Below are positions 15,798-22,992 of a stretch of 22,992 bases of DNA, in pieces. This DNA comes from Bacteroidales bacterium. Lineage in GTDB: Bacteria > Bacteroidota > Bacteroidia > Bacteroidales > UBA7960. The stretch lies in the NCBI GenBank assembly GCA_007131125.1, contig SLRE01000262.1, forward strand, positions 1 to 22,992, read 5' to 3'. Under the pieces are notes generated by a model. That model was given only the letters and a program-made list of their open reading frames with translations, did no database searches and was not told the DNA's origin. The translations under genes were made by a program, and so were the position numbers. Numbering within the stretch: position 1 is the stretch's first letter; every line of letters begins with the position of its first letter.

Positions 15798-16625
15798 TTA
15801 TTTATTTTCAGTGGAGGATGGTTCTTCAGTACGGACCAGCAACTCTTTGGCCAGTAATTCTTTGAGTTGCATGGGCTTGATGTTTCTGCGGATCTGCCCG
15901 CTTTTGAACCAGGCAATCCTTCCGGTTTGCTCACTTACCACAACGGCAACCGCATCACTTTGTTCGGTAATGCCCAATGCTGCGCGATGGCGAAGACCGA
16001 GGGTTTGCGGAAACCTGGGGTTTTCGGAAACCGGCAGCACACAGCGGGCTGCCATTATGCGGTTGCCGGTAATGATCACCGCTCCGTCATGTAGAGGGCT
16101 GTTCTTGTAAAAAATGCTTTCCAGCAATTGTTGTGAAATCTTCGCATCCAGCATTTCCCCCGTTTCAAGGAAAAACTCCAGTTCGTTTCTGTTGGTAAAA
16201 ACCAAAAGCGCCCCGGTTTTGCTCAGAGATAAGTTTTCGCAGGCATTCACGATGGGTGAAACATTCAGTTTGGTTTCCTCACCGAAAGTCCAGAGTTTTT
16301 TAAAAATTCCCTTTGACCCCCTGGTAAGGATGCTCCGGGTACCGATGAGCAGCAAAAACTTGCGGATCTCCGGCTGAAACACAATAATCAGGGCAAGCAC
16401 CCCCACACTGATAAATTGCCCGAGAATGGCCGTAAGCAGCTCCATTTCAAACATGCGCACCAGCCACCAAAGCAGGTAAATGGAAAGTATGCCCAGAAAA
16501 ATGTTGAGTGCACCGGTACCCCGTATCAGCATAAACAGCTGATAAAGCAATACCGCCACCAAAAGGATGTCGATGATGTCCAGGAATCTTATCTGTAAAA
16601 ATGCGGGAACCATTACCGGTACCAT
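15798..16625 (-). CDS. cdaA: Diadenylate cyclase, membrane-bound CdaA type
   Basis: CdaA makes the second messenger c-di-AMP from two ATP. The 275-residue protein has three predicted transmembrane helices (about 15-33, 41-60, 65-85). The DAC (DisA_N) domain then carries the catalytic D-G-A at 180-182 (LHDGAVII) and R-H-R at 212-214 (GLRHRAALG). This is the standard CdaA/DacA architecture. It lies 30 bases downstream of folP, as is common in Bacteroidota. ATG 16625 is used; ATG 16613 is an alternative. No CdaR-like regulator or GlmM lies beside it, unlike in Firmicutes; a sugar-kinase-like gene follows instead. Confidence 0.95.
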   Translation of the reverse strand: MVPVMVPAFLQIRFLDIIDILLVAVLLYQLFMLIRGTGALNIFLGILSIYLLWWLVRMFEMELLTAILGQFISVGVLALIIVFQPEIRKFLLLIGTRSILTRGSKGIFKKLWTFGEETKLNVSPIVNACENLSLSKTGALLVFTNRNELEFFLETGEMLDAKISQQLLESIFYKNSPLHDGAVIITGNRIMAARCVLPVSENPRFPQTLGLRHRAALGITEQSDAVAVVVSEQTGRIAWFKSGQIRRNIKPMQLKELLAKELLVRTEEPSSTENK

Positions 16626-16655
16626 ATATCTGTCAGCTTTTTGTCAAAGGCAAAA

Positions 16656-17525
16656 TTAATCCATTTGATTTTGCCGGCGAACCATTTGGGTTATTTTTAT
16701 TGCCTCCACAGCTTCTTTTACGTCGTGAACCCTTAATATATCCGCTCCTCTCAGCAGGGCCATGGTGTTTACAACAGTGGTGCCGTTCAGGGCATCAGAT
16801 GCCCCAACATTAAGCACCTTGTTGATCATTGATTTCCTTGAAACCCCTGCCAGAACCGGCACATCAAATATTTTGAAAAAATCCAGGTTGTGGAGCAATT
16901 CATAATTATGCTCCACGGTTTTGCCAAATCCAAAACCCGGGTCAATGATGATATCGTGCACTCCTGCCCGGTTCAGATCGAATATCTTGTCGGCAAAATA
17001 ACACACCACCTCTCTTAACACATCATCATACCGGGGGTTTTTCTGCATTGTGAGCGGTGTGCCTTTGATGTGCATGATGATGTAAGGTACCTGCAGCCGG
17101 GCAATGGTTGAAAACATGTTTTTATCGAAAGCCCCTGCCGAAATATCATTGATCATATGGGCGCCGTGTTCAATGGCAGCTTCGGCAGTAAGTGCATTGT
17201 AGGTATCCACCGAAAAAATGGTTTCAGGAAACTCCTTTACAAGGGCTTTCAGGCCGGGAAGCAAACGCCCGGTCTCTTCTTCGGGTATTATCAGGTCGGC
17301 ACCTGGCCGCGTCGAAGCAGCCCCCACATCAATGATCTGTGCTCCTTCAGTCAGCATTTGCTCCGCGTGCGAGAGCATGGAGGAAAGGTCAGCGTATTTC
17401 CCTCCGTCAAAAAATGAGTCAGGAGTAATATTCAGAATCCCCATTACAAGAGGTGAAGATAAATTTATAATTTTGCCCCGGCAACAAAGGGTCTTTTTTG
17501 GGCAAAAAAATGTATCTTTCGCCAT
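16656..17525 (-). CDS. folP: Dihydropteroate synthase
   Basis: FolP condenses p-aminobenzoate with dihydropterin diphosphate in folate synthesis. The 289-residue TIM-barrel protein shows NITPDSFFDGG at 32-42, DVGAASTRPG at 66-75, the pterin-binding NDIS (126-129), DPGFGFGKT at 195-203, SRKSM at 229-233 and RVHDV at 265-269. All sulfonamide-target loop motifs look intact. It is first in the minus-strand folP-cdaA-kinase run, 40 bases from the divergent DUF1599 gene. I could not find an exact TAnnTTTG element for it. Confidence 0.97.
   Translation of the reverse strand: MAKDTFFCPKKTLCCRGKIINLSSPLVMGILNITPDSFFDGGKYADLSSMLSHAEQMLTEGAQIIDVGAASTRPGADLIIPEEETGRLLPGLKALVKEFPETIFSVDTYNALTAEAAIEHGAHMINDISAGAFDKNMFSTIARLQVPYIIMHIKGTPLTMQKNPRYDDVLREVVCYFADKIFDLNRAGVHDIIIDPGFGFGKTVEHNYELLHNLDFFKIFDVPVLAGVSRKSMINKVLNVGASDALNGTTVVNTMALLRGADILRVHDVKEAVEAIKITQMVRRQNQMD
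17468..17475 (+). promoter_or_regulatory. -7 promoter element for the DUF1599 operon, inside folP
   Basis: TAATTTTG on the plus strand is an exact TAnnTTTG, 90 bases before the DUF1599 ATG and lying within the first codons of the divergent folP. A closer but imperfect TATCTTTC is at 17513-17520. Either could serve; neither has a good -33 box. Confidence 0.35.
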
Positions 17526-17565
17526 GGGTTTTTTCTAGTAAATTTTTCTTAATAACCGACAATCA

Positions 17566-18135
17566 ATGCAAGCATCGTCTGCCACAGATAAACAATACGA
17601 CCAGGTAAAAAAAATCTGTCAGGATGTTTTCCTGAAAAAGATGCAGGATTATGGCAGCGCATGGAGGATATTGCGTCCTTCTTCGCTTACCGACCAGATA
17701 TACATTAAAGCGCAGCGTATCCGGTCCCTGCAAAACAAAGGTACACAAAAAATCCTTGAAGGGATTACCCCCGAATTTATTGGGATTGTCAATTACTCCA
17801 TCATGGGTCTGGTTCAGCTGGAAATGGGACCGAGCGAGCACCCCGATATGGACAGAATTGCCGCCTCTGAAAAATACGACTTCTATTTTGAAAAGGCCCG
17901 TACCCTGATGCATGACAAAAACCATGATTACTCCGAAGCCTGGAGGGAAATGCGGGTTTCTTCCCTTACCGATATCATCCTGATGAAACTTTTGCGCATA
18001 AAACAAATTGAGGACAACAAGGGCAAGACATTTGTTTCTGAAGGCATTGATGCCAATTATTATGACATCATCAATTATGCGGTTTTTGCGTTGATCAAAC
18101 TGGAAATTGAAAAACCAATAGCCGGTTCATCATAA
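17566..18135 (+). CDS. DUF1599 protein with internal duplication
   Basis: This 189-residue soluble protein of unknown function consists of two copies of the DUF1599 unit, about residues 10-86 and 105-180. The copies align as DYGSAWRILRPSSLTD (28-43) and DYSEAWREMRVSSLTD (121-136). Each is then followed by a K-x-x-R-I helix, an NKG turn and a matching helix (FIGIVNYSIMGLVQLE against YYDIINYAVFALIKLE). The all-helical pattern with conserved D, W and R suggests a small-molecule or nucleotide-binding helical bundle, but no activity can be assigned. It is the first gene of a plus-strand run followed by a permease, tpiA and prmA, and is divergent from folP. Confidence 0.9.
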   Translation: MQASSATDKQYDQVKKICQDVFLKKMQDYGSAWRILRPSSLTDQIYIKAQRIRSLQNKGTQKILEGITPEFIGIVNYSIMGLVQLEMGPSEHPDMDRIAASEKYDFYFEKARTLMHDKNHDYSEAWREMRVSSLTDIILMKLLRIKQIEDNKGKTFVSEGIDANYYDIINYAVFALIKLEIEKPIAGSS

Positions 18136-18149
18136 ACTAATAAGTTGCC

Positions 18150-19226
18150 GTGATAAAATTTATTGCAAAACGCTTATGGTATGGATTGTGGGTTTTCCTG
18201 GGAGTGGTGACGGTGGTGTTTTTTCTTTTCAACGTGCTGCCGGGCGACCCTGCCCGCATGATGCTTGGGCAACGTGCCGATATCACCTCTGTGGAAGCCA
18301 TACAGCGGGAGCTTGGACTTGACCGCCCCCTGCATGTTCAATACCTGAACTATCTCAATGACCTGTCGGTGATATCGCTGCACAACAACGAGCAGGAAGA
18401 AAGCCTGTTTTTCCTTGACCGGGAAAAGTATTCAGCAACAGTTTTGTTTTCCATCAGCAACCAATCCCTGGTGTTGAAAAAGCCCTACCTGCGAAGGTCT
18501 TACCAGAGTAACCGCCCGGTAACCGAGATACTTGCCACAGCTTTTCCCAACACCCTGCTGTTGGCTTCGGTGTCAATCTTGTTTGCCATGATCATCGGAA
18601 TTGTATTGGGAGTTTTTTCCGCCCTGAAAGGAAACTCTCTTTTCAGTAAGGGAGCTTTGGTGTTTTCGGTTTTTGGCATGTCGCTTCCTTCGTTTTTTGC
18701 AGCCATTATCATAGCCTGGCTGTTTGCCTTTGTGCTGGGAGATGTTACCGGACTGAATATGACCGGAAGCCTTTATGAAGTAGATGATTTCGGAAGGGGA
18801 GAATATATCAGCTGGAAAAACCTGATACTTCCGGCCATCACTTTAGGCATCAGGCCCCTGGCCATTGTTACCGAACTTACCCGCAGTTCGCTCCGAAACG
18901 TCATGGCGCAGGATTACATCCGCACTGCCCGGGCCAAAGGACTTTCCATGTACCGGGTCATTACCCGGCATGCCATGAAAAATGCCATGAACCCCGTTAT
19001 TACTGCAGTTTCCGGTTGGTTTGCCTCCCTGATGGCCGGAGCAGTTTTTGTTGAATATGTCTTTGACTGGAAGGGAATTGGGGTTGTTATTGTTGAAGCC
19101 CTAGAATATTATGACTTTCCCGTTATCATGGGAGCAGTTCTGCTGATATCCGTCATGTTGGTGTTGTTGAATATTGCGGTGGATATTATATACGGATACC
19201 TTGATCCCCGGGTACGCCTCCAATAA
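18150..19226 (+). CDS. Orphan ABC transporter permease, DppB type
   Basis: This 358-residue inner-membrane permease is of the dipeptide/oligopeptide/nickel class (BPD_transp_1). It has an N-terminal helix (about 9-30) followed by the family motif VLPGDPARMM. Five further helices lie at about 134-158, 167-198, 224-240, 284-305 and 325-348. The EAA loop DYIRTARAKGLSMYRVITRHAMKN closely matches E. coli DppB. The end LDPRVRLQ is also family-typical. Between the first two helices it carries about 35-45 extra residues (around 77-121). The start is GTG at 18150; no ATG fits. No partner permease (DppC), ATPase or binding protein lies nearby, so its partners must be elsewhere. Confidence 0.92.
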   Translation: MIKFIAKRLWYGLWVFLGVVTVVFFLFNVLPGDPARMMLGQRADITSVEAIQRELGLDRPLHVQYLNYLNDLSVISLHNNEQEESLFFLDREKYSATVLFSISNQSLVLKKPYLRRSYQSNRPVTEILATAFPNTLLLASVSILFAMIIGIVLGVFSALKGNSLFSKGALVFSVFGMSLPSFFAAIIIAWLFAFVLGDVTGLNMTGSLYEVDDFGRGEYISWKNLILPAITLGIRPLAIVTELTRSSLRNVMAQDYIRTARAKGLSMYRVITRHAMKNAMNPVITAVSGWFASLMAGAVFVEYVFDWKGIGVVIVEALEYYDFPVIMGAVLLISVMLVLLNIAVDIIYGYLDPRVRLQ

Positions 19227-19354
19227 AAGTCAAGGGATTGGTTTTATTCCTTCATTGCCAAATTCCGTAAAAAATGAAGTAAATTTCCAAAAAACACTGA
19301 GGAAAAAGTTTGTACCTTGGTCGTTTTTCTGAGACCTATAAAAATCCAAAAAAT
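19227..19354. other. Intergenic gap before tpiA
   Basis: These 128 bases hold no gene. TACCTTGG at 19313-19320 differs from TAnnTTTG at one position and could give a transcript start near 19327, about 28 bases before the tpiA ATG. No -33 box is clear. Confidence 0.3.
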
Positions 19355-20128
19355 ATGAGAAAGAAAATTGTTGCCGGAAACTGGAAGATGAACCTGACCT
19401 ATTCTGAAGGCCTGAGCCTTGCTGAAGAGGTCTGCAAAATATTAAATGAAAAAGGAATACAAGACCTTGAGGTGTTGCCGGAGGTTTTGTTTTTTCCACC
19501 ATACCTGCACCTCAGCCAGGTGGTAAGTATCTGCAAGGAGCAGGAAGGCGTTTCTGCAGGAGCTCAAAACTGCCACACTGAAGCCAAAGGTGCTTACACG
19601 GGTGAAATATCTGCCCCCATGATCAAATCAACCGGGGCAACCCATGTACTGGTGGGCCACTCAGAGCGGCGCGCATATTTTTCTGAAGACGACCAGATGC
19701 TTGCAGGTAAAGTAAAGGCAGCACTGGAAAATGATCTTACCCCTGTTTTTTGCTGCGGGGAAAAACTTCCCGAAAGGGAAAAAGAAATTCACTTTGAGGT
19801 GGTGAGTTCCCAGGTTGAGAATGCCCTTTTCTGGCTGGATAACAACAGTTTTAATAAAGTGGTCATCGCTTATGAACCCGTTTGGGCAATTGGAACCGGG
19901 GTAACCGCTTCGCCGGAGCAGGCGCAGGAAATGCATGCCTTCATCCGAAAACTCATTAAAGAAAAATATGGAGAAGAAACTGCAGAGAATACCACCATTT
20001 TATATGGGGGGAGCTGCAATCCAAAAAATGCCCAATCACTTTTTTCTCAGAAAGATGTGGATGGAGGCCTGATTGGGGGAGCTTCGCTTAAAGCAATGGA
20101 TTTTATAGGGATAATCAAATCCTTTTAG
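19355..20128 (+). CDS. tpiA: Triosephosphate isomerase
   Basis: TpiA interconverts dihydroxyacetone phosphate and glyceraldehyde-3-phosphate in glycolysis. In the 257-residue TIM barrel N9 and K11 lie in GNWKMN, catalytic H102 is in GHSERR, catalytic E174 is in AYEPVWAIGTG, and the phosphate loop is LYGGSCNPKNA, with GGLIGGASL after it. The frame is open from a TTG at 19310, but the ATG at 19355 gives the normal N terminus MRKKIVAGNWKMN. prmA follows with a 44-base gap to its preferred ATG. Confidence 0.97.
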   Translation: MRKKIVAGNWKMNLTYSEGLSLAEEVCKILNEKGIQDLEVLPEVLFFPPYLHLSQVVSICKEQEGVSAGAQNCHTEAKGAYTGEISAPMIKSTGATHVLVGHSERRAYFSEDDQMLAGKVKAALENDLTPVFCCGEKLPEREKEIHFEVVSSQVENALFWLDNNSFNKVVIAYEPVWAIGTGVTASPEQAQEMHAFIRKLIKEKYGEETAENTTILYGGSCNPKNAQSLFSQKDVDGGLIGGASLKAMDFIGIIKSF

Positions 20129-20172
20129 GCCCGGCGAAATTGTTGAAGGAAAAAAACACCAAAGCCACACTC

Positions 20173-21012
20173 ATGGATTATATTGAATTAACCTGTAAAG
20201 TAATTCCACCTGAACCCTGGGTTGATATACTGATATCTCAGCTTGCAGATATTGGATTTGACAGTTTTGAAGAAACGGAAGATGGTTTCAAAGCTTACAT
20301 CCCACTGAGCGATTACCGGGGTGAGTATATTGACCAGGCCTTGAAGCTTCCTGTTGTAGAAGGGGTTCCTGAAATTTTCTGGAGTACGGCCGAAATTGGC
20401 AGCCAAAACTGGAACCAGGTATGGGAAAGCAACTTTGAACCGGTAGTCATTGGAAAAAAATGCTATGTGAGGGCGCCTTTTCACCAGCCCCGTGAGGATG
20501 TTGAAATGGAGGTGATTATTGAGCCCAAAATGTCATTTGGTACCGGCCATCACGAAACAACAACCCTAGTGGCAGAGTGGCTGCTGGAAACCCCTTTGAA
20601 AGGTCTGTCACTGGTCGATATAGGTTGCGGTACCGGCATACTGGCCATACTGGCCGGTAAACTGGGTGCCAAACCCGTCACTGCCATTGATAATTATGTT
20701 TTTGCCTGGGAAAACACAAAAGAAAACATTGAACGCAACGGCCTTCCTTTTATCAAAGTTTTGCATGGTGATGCCTCTGTTCTGGGAGAGGAAACCTTCG
20801 ATGTGGTTGTGGCAAATATTACCAGGAATGTGTTGCTGGAAGACATGGAAAAATACCATTCTGTTTTGAATAAAAACGGAATGATGTTTATCAGCGGTTT
20901 TATAGAAAAAGATAAAAAAATTATCAGCCTTAAAGCCGGTTCGCTGGGCTTAAAGCCTGCCGGTGAAAAAAAGGAAAAAGACTGGGTTTCACTTAAATTT
21001 ATTAAAGCATAA
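20173..21012 (+). CDS. prmA: Ribosomal protein L11 methyltransferase
   Basis: PrmA trimethylates ribosomal protein L11 using S-adenosylmethionine. The 279-residue protein has the N-terminal L11-recognition domain (about 1-60, aromatic and acidic). The linker GTGHHETT follows at 123-130, SAM motif I is DIGCGTG at 149-155, the catalytic-loop-like ANITRN is at 214-219 and SGFIEKD is at 241-247. Two TTG codons at 20140 and 20143 extend the frame, but the ATG at 20173 (MDYIELTCKV) matches the family start. Confidence 0.95.
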   Translation: MDYIELTCKVIPPEPWVDILISQLADIGFDSFEETEDGFKAYIPLSDYRGEYIDQALKLPVVEGVPEIFWSTAEIGSQNWNQVWESNFEPVVIGKKCYVRAPFHQPREDVEMEVIIEPKMSFGTGHHETTTLVAEWLLETPLKGLSLVDIGCGTGILAILAGKLGAKPVTAIDNYVFAWENTKENIERNGLPFIKVLHGDASVLGEETFDVVVANITRNVLLEDMEKYHSVLNKNGMMFISGFIEKDKKIISLKAGSLGLKPAGEKKEKDWVSLKFIKA

Positions 21013-21043
21013 CCCAAAATGCCATTATTCCGTAAAAACAGGT

Positions 21044-22992
21044 ATGATCAGGAAAATTTTATTTTTAGCAGTCTTGCCATTGTTGCTGCTAAGTGGTTTC
21101 TCCATTAATGAAAACCAGGATGGGGAGAAAGAGAATAAGTTGCCTCCTGCCATCAGGAACCTCTTCCAAAGGGTAGACCGTGGTGTAGAGGAAGAAGCCC
21201 GGAAACTTACGGACAGTCTTGCTGTGCTTTGGGAAAAGAATACTTTTTCTTCAGCCCAGGAGGACACCATTTTGAATGCCCTGAATAATATGCAGGAAAT
21301 GCGGATGCGTGCATGGCCTGACCTGGGATTCTACCTGAAAACTGTTATGGCCATATCTCAAAGGGAGGATGCCGCTCAGCTTTTTTCAACCTGGCACGAA
21401 GGGTTGGCCCATTCTTTAAAACATCGTTCCCCAAGGCAAACCATAGACTTTATGGAAAGGTCTTACTGGTTTTTTTCCGATCATACCATTTACCGTACCG
21501 GCTCCATACACTGGAAAATCAGGAAAGGGGAGGTCAATGCCAAAGCCGGAGACAACGGCCTGGAAGTGGTTTTTTCGGGCAGCGATCTTTTGTGTTATGC
21601 CCAGGGCGACAGCAGCGTGGTGTATAACACCTCAGGTCATTTTTCCTTTTATGCTTCATCATTGTCAGCCCGGGGCGGAAAAATCACATGGGAAAGGGCC
21701 GGAAGTGATCCTTCCGATGTTTATGCCAACTTAAAGGATTTTGAAGTAGAGCTTTCAAGGCCAAGCTTTGAGGCAGATTCTGCTTTGCTTTTTCACAGGG
21801 AGTTTTTTCATGAACCCCTTTCAGGAAAAGTTACCGAACGCATCCTGGCCGAGGTGCGGCCTGCAAACGCCAGGTTTCCGCGCTTTGATTCTTATCAGCA
21901 GGTTCACAGCATTCCAGACCTCTTTCCGGGCATCAACTATCGCGGAGGATTTGTTTTGCAGGGAGGAAGTGTTTTGGGAGCGGGTACTGCGCATGAGCCT
22001 GCAGTATTGAATTTCTATAAAGAAGATTCTCTTTTTGTTCATGTGGCCGCTACCAGCTTCAGCATCAGGCCCGACCGCATCAATTCCGATCATGCTTCTG
22101 CCAGCGTGTATTTTGCCAGTGACTCCATCCATCATCCCGGACTTTCCATACGTTACCTTCACCATAATGGGGAACTGTCGCTGATGCGCAACGAGAAAGG
22201 GCGTTCCAGGGCGCCATTTTCCAATACTTACCATAAAATGGATATGTATTGTGAGGCACTTTACTGGAACATCCATGAAAATGAAATAAACCTGCAAATG
22301 ATCAGGGGCATCAGCGATGCCAGGGAAGCCATTTTTGAGTCCCATAGCTTTTTCAGCCGGCAACGTTACCTGCGGATGCAGGGTATAGATGACATTCACC
22401 CTCTTTCGCGTTTGAGTGCTTTTTCCAGAGAGGTTCGCTCCAGATCCTTCCCTTTGAGTCAGTTTGCCAGGCATGTCAGGCGGCCGGCATCTGTGGTCAA
22501 ATCCGACCTGGTTAAATTAACATACATGGGCTTGCTTTCCATTGATGAGGAAACTGAAATTATTACCCTGTACGACCGCTTATTTCATTATATAGCAGCC
22601 AATGCAGGAATGGCCGATTACGACGTGATACAGATTAATTCTTATGCAGGGGTCAATGCATCCATCAACCTGGATAATTTCGACCTGCAAATGAACGGTG
22701 TGGAACGTATTCCGCTGAGTAATGCCAAAAATGTGGTCATTCACCCCCACGACCAAAAAGTAGTAATGCAGGGCAACCGTGATATGTATTTCCACGGGCG
22801 CATCGAATCAGGTCTTTTCGACTTTTTCGGGAAGGAGTTTTACTTCAATTATGATGACTTCAAAATCAACCTGATCAATACCGATTCAATGAGTTTCAGG
22901 GTGCGTTCGTTCGAACCCGATTCAAGGGGACGACATACGGAAGTGCGGGTGCAAACGGTACTGGAAGGAATAAACGGGGAATTGCTGGTAGA
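21044..22992 (+). CDS. Large exported protein of unknown function, 3' truncated by window
   Basis: From the ATG at 21044 the frame stays open to the window end, giving 649 codons and 2 further bases. It begins MIRKILFLAVLPLLLLSGFS, a signal peptide, so the protein is exported. Residues about 30-150 look helical and charged (RVDRGVEEEARKLTDSLAVL). From about 150 the sequence is beta-rich with many aromatic residues (SYWFFSDHTIYRTG, IHWKIRKGE, YRGGFVLQGGSV). Around residues 473-520 a helix-helix-strand pattern (SVVKSDLVKLTYMGLLSI) recalls a winged helix, followed by more strands (NASINLDNFDLQMNGVERI). I do not recognise a named domain. It follows prmA by 31 bases and is probably in the same transcript. 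Very large uncharacterised exported proteins of this look occur in Bacteroidota. Confidence 0.85.
   Translation, partial: MIRKILFLAVLPLLLLSGFSINENQDGEKENKLPPAIRNLFQRVDRGVEEEARKLTDSLAVLWEKNTFSSAQEDTILNALNNMQEMRMRAWPDLGFYLKTVMAISQREDAAQLFSTWHEGLAHSLKHRSPRQTIDFMERSYWFFSDHTIYRTGSIHWKIRKGEVNAKAGDNGLEVVFSGSDLLCYAQGDSSVVYNTSGHFSFYASSLSARGGKITWERAGSDPSDVYANLKDFEVELSRPSFEADSALLFHREFFHEPLSGKVTERILAEVRPANARFPRFDSYQQVHSIPDLFPGINYRGGFVLQGGSVLGAGTAHEPAVLNFYKEDSLFVHVAATSFSIRPDRINSDHASASVYFASDSIHHPGLSIRYLHHNGELSLMRNEKGRSRAPFSNTYHKMDMYCEALYWNIHENEINLQMIRGISDAREAIFESHSFFSRQRYLRMQGIDDIHPLSRLSAFSREVRSRSFPLSQFARHVRRPASVVKSDLVKLTYMGLLSIDEETEIITLYDRLFHYIAANAGMADYDVIQINSYAGVNASINLDNFDLQMNGVERIPLSNAKNVVIHPHDQKVVMQGNRDMYFHGRIESGLFDFFGKEFYFNYDDFKINLINTDSMSFRVRSFEPDSRGRHTEVRVQTVLEGINGELLV

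Noticed and set aside
15791..15934. Upstream extension of the BadF-type gene
   Set aside because: It lies inside the cdaA 3' end, and the family N terminus begins at the ATG at 15790.

Overview
The window is a gene-dense piece of a Bacteroidota chromosome, most likely from the order Bacteroidales or a close relative. The evidence is: PorQ, a type IX secretion component confined to this phylum; a duplicated DUF1599 protein; a folP-cdaA pair followed by DUF1599 and tpiA; near absence of Shine-Dalgarno sequences; and several copies of the Bacteroidota -7 promoter element TAnnTTTG in front of transcription units. I see no rRNA, tRNA, CRISPR array, insertion sequence, integrase or phage gene. No stretch longer than about 190 bases lacks a gene. 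This is a housekeeping region rather than an island.

Layout. (1) 75-926 is a tandem universal stress protein. (2) 1031-4667 is a tightly packed run of porQ, ispH and a secreted subtilisin-like protease; both junctions are one-base TAATG overlaps. (3) 4821-5528 is a small unrecognised outer-membrane-type protein. (4) On the minus strand, 8404 down to 5540 is ruvX, def, an M16 zinc peptidase and an O-methyltransferase, joined by 4-base overlaps or an 11-base gap. (5) Divergent from it, 8596-11830 holds dapD, two family 2 glycosyltransferases of lipopolysaccharide type, and the tRNA threonylcarbamoyl-AMP synthase. (6) 11975-14934 holds a CCA-adding enzyme, a pRiA4b ORF-3-like acidic protein and miaA. 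With the TsaC/Sua5-type gene this makes a tRNA-maturation neighbourhood. (7) On the minus strand, 17525 down to 14948 is folP, the c-di-AMP synthase cdaA and a BadF-type sugar kinase. (8) Divergent from it, 17566-22992 holds DUF1599, an orphan DppB-like permease, tpiA, prmA and the first 649 codons of a very large exported protein of unknown function that runs off the window.

How the genes work together. Most functions are core: cell envelope and secretion (porQ, the protease, dapD for lysine and diaminopimelate, glycosyltransferases, cdaA), tRNA and protein maturation (tsaC, CCA, miaA, def, prmA), and central metabolism (ispH, folP, tpiA). The parts most worth a second look are: the c-di-AMP synthase next to an amino-sugar-kinase-like gene; the translationally coupled porQ-ispH-protease trio; the pRiA4b-type protein embedded between tRNA genes; the orphan oligopeptide-type permease with an enlarged external loop; and the truncated giant exported protein at the right edge. 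I do not see a clear undescribed defence or mobile system here.
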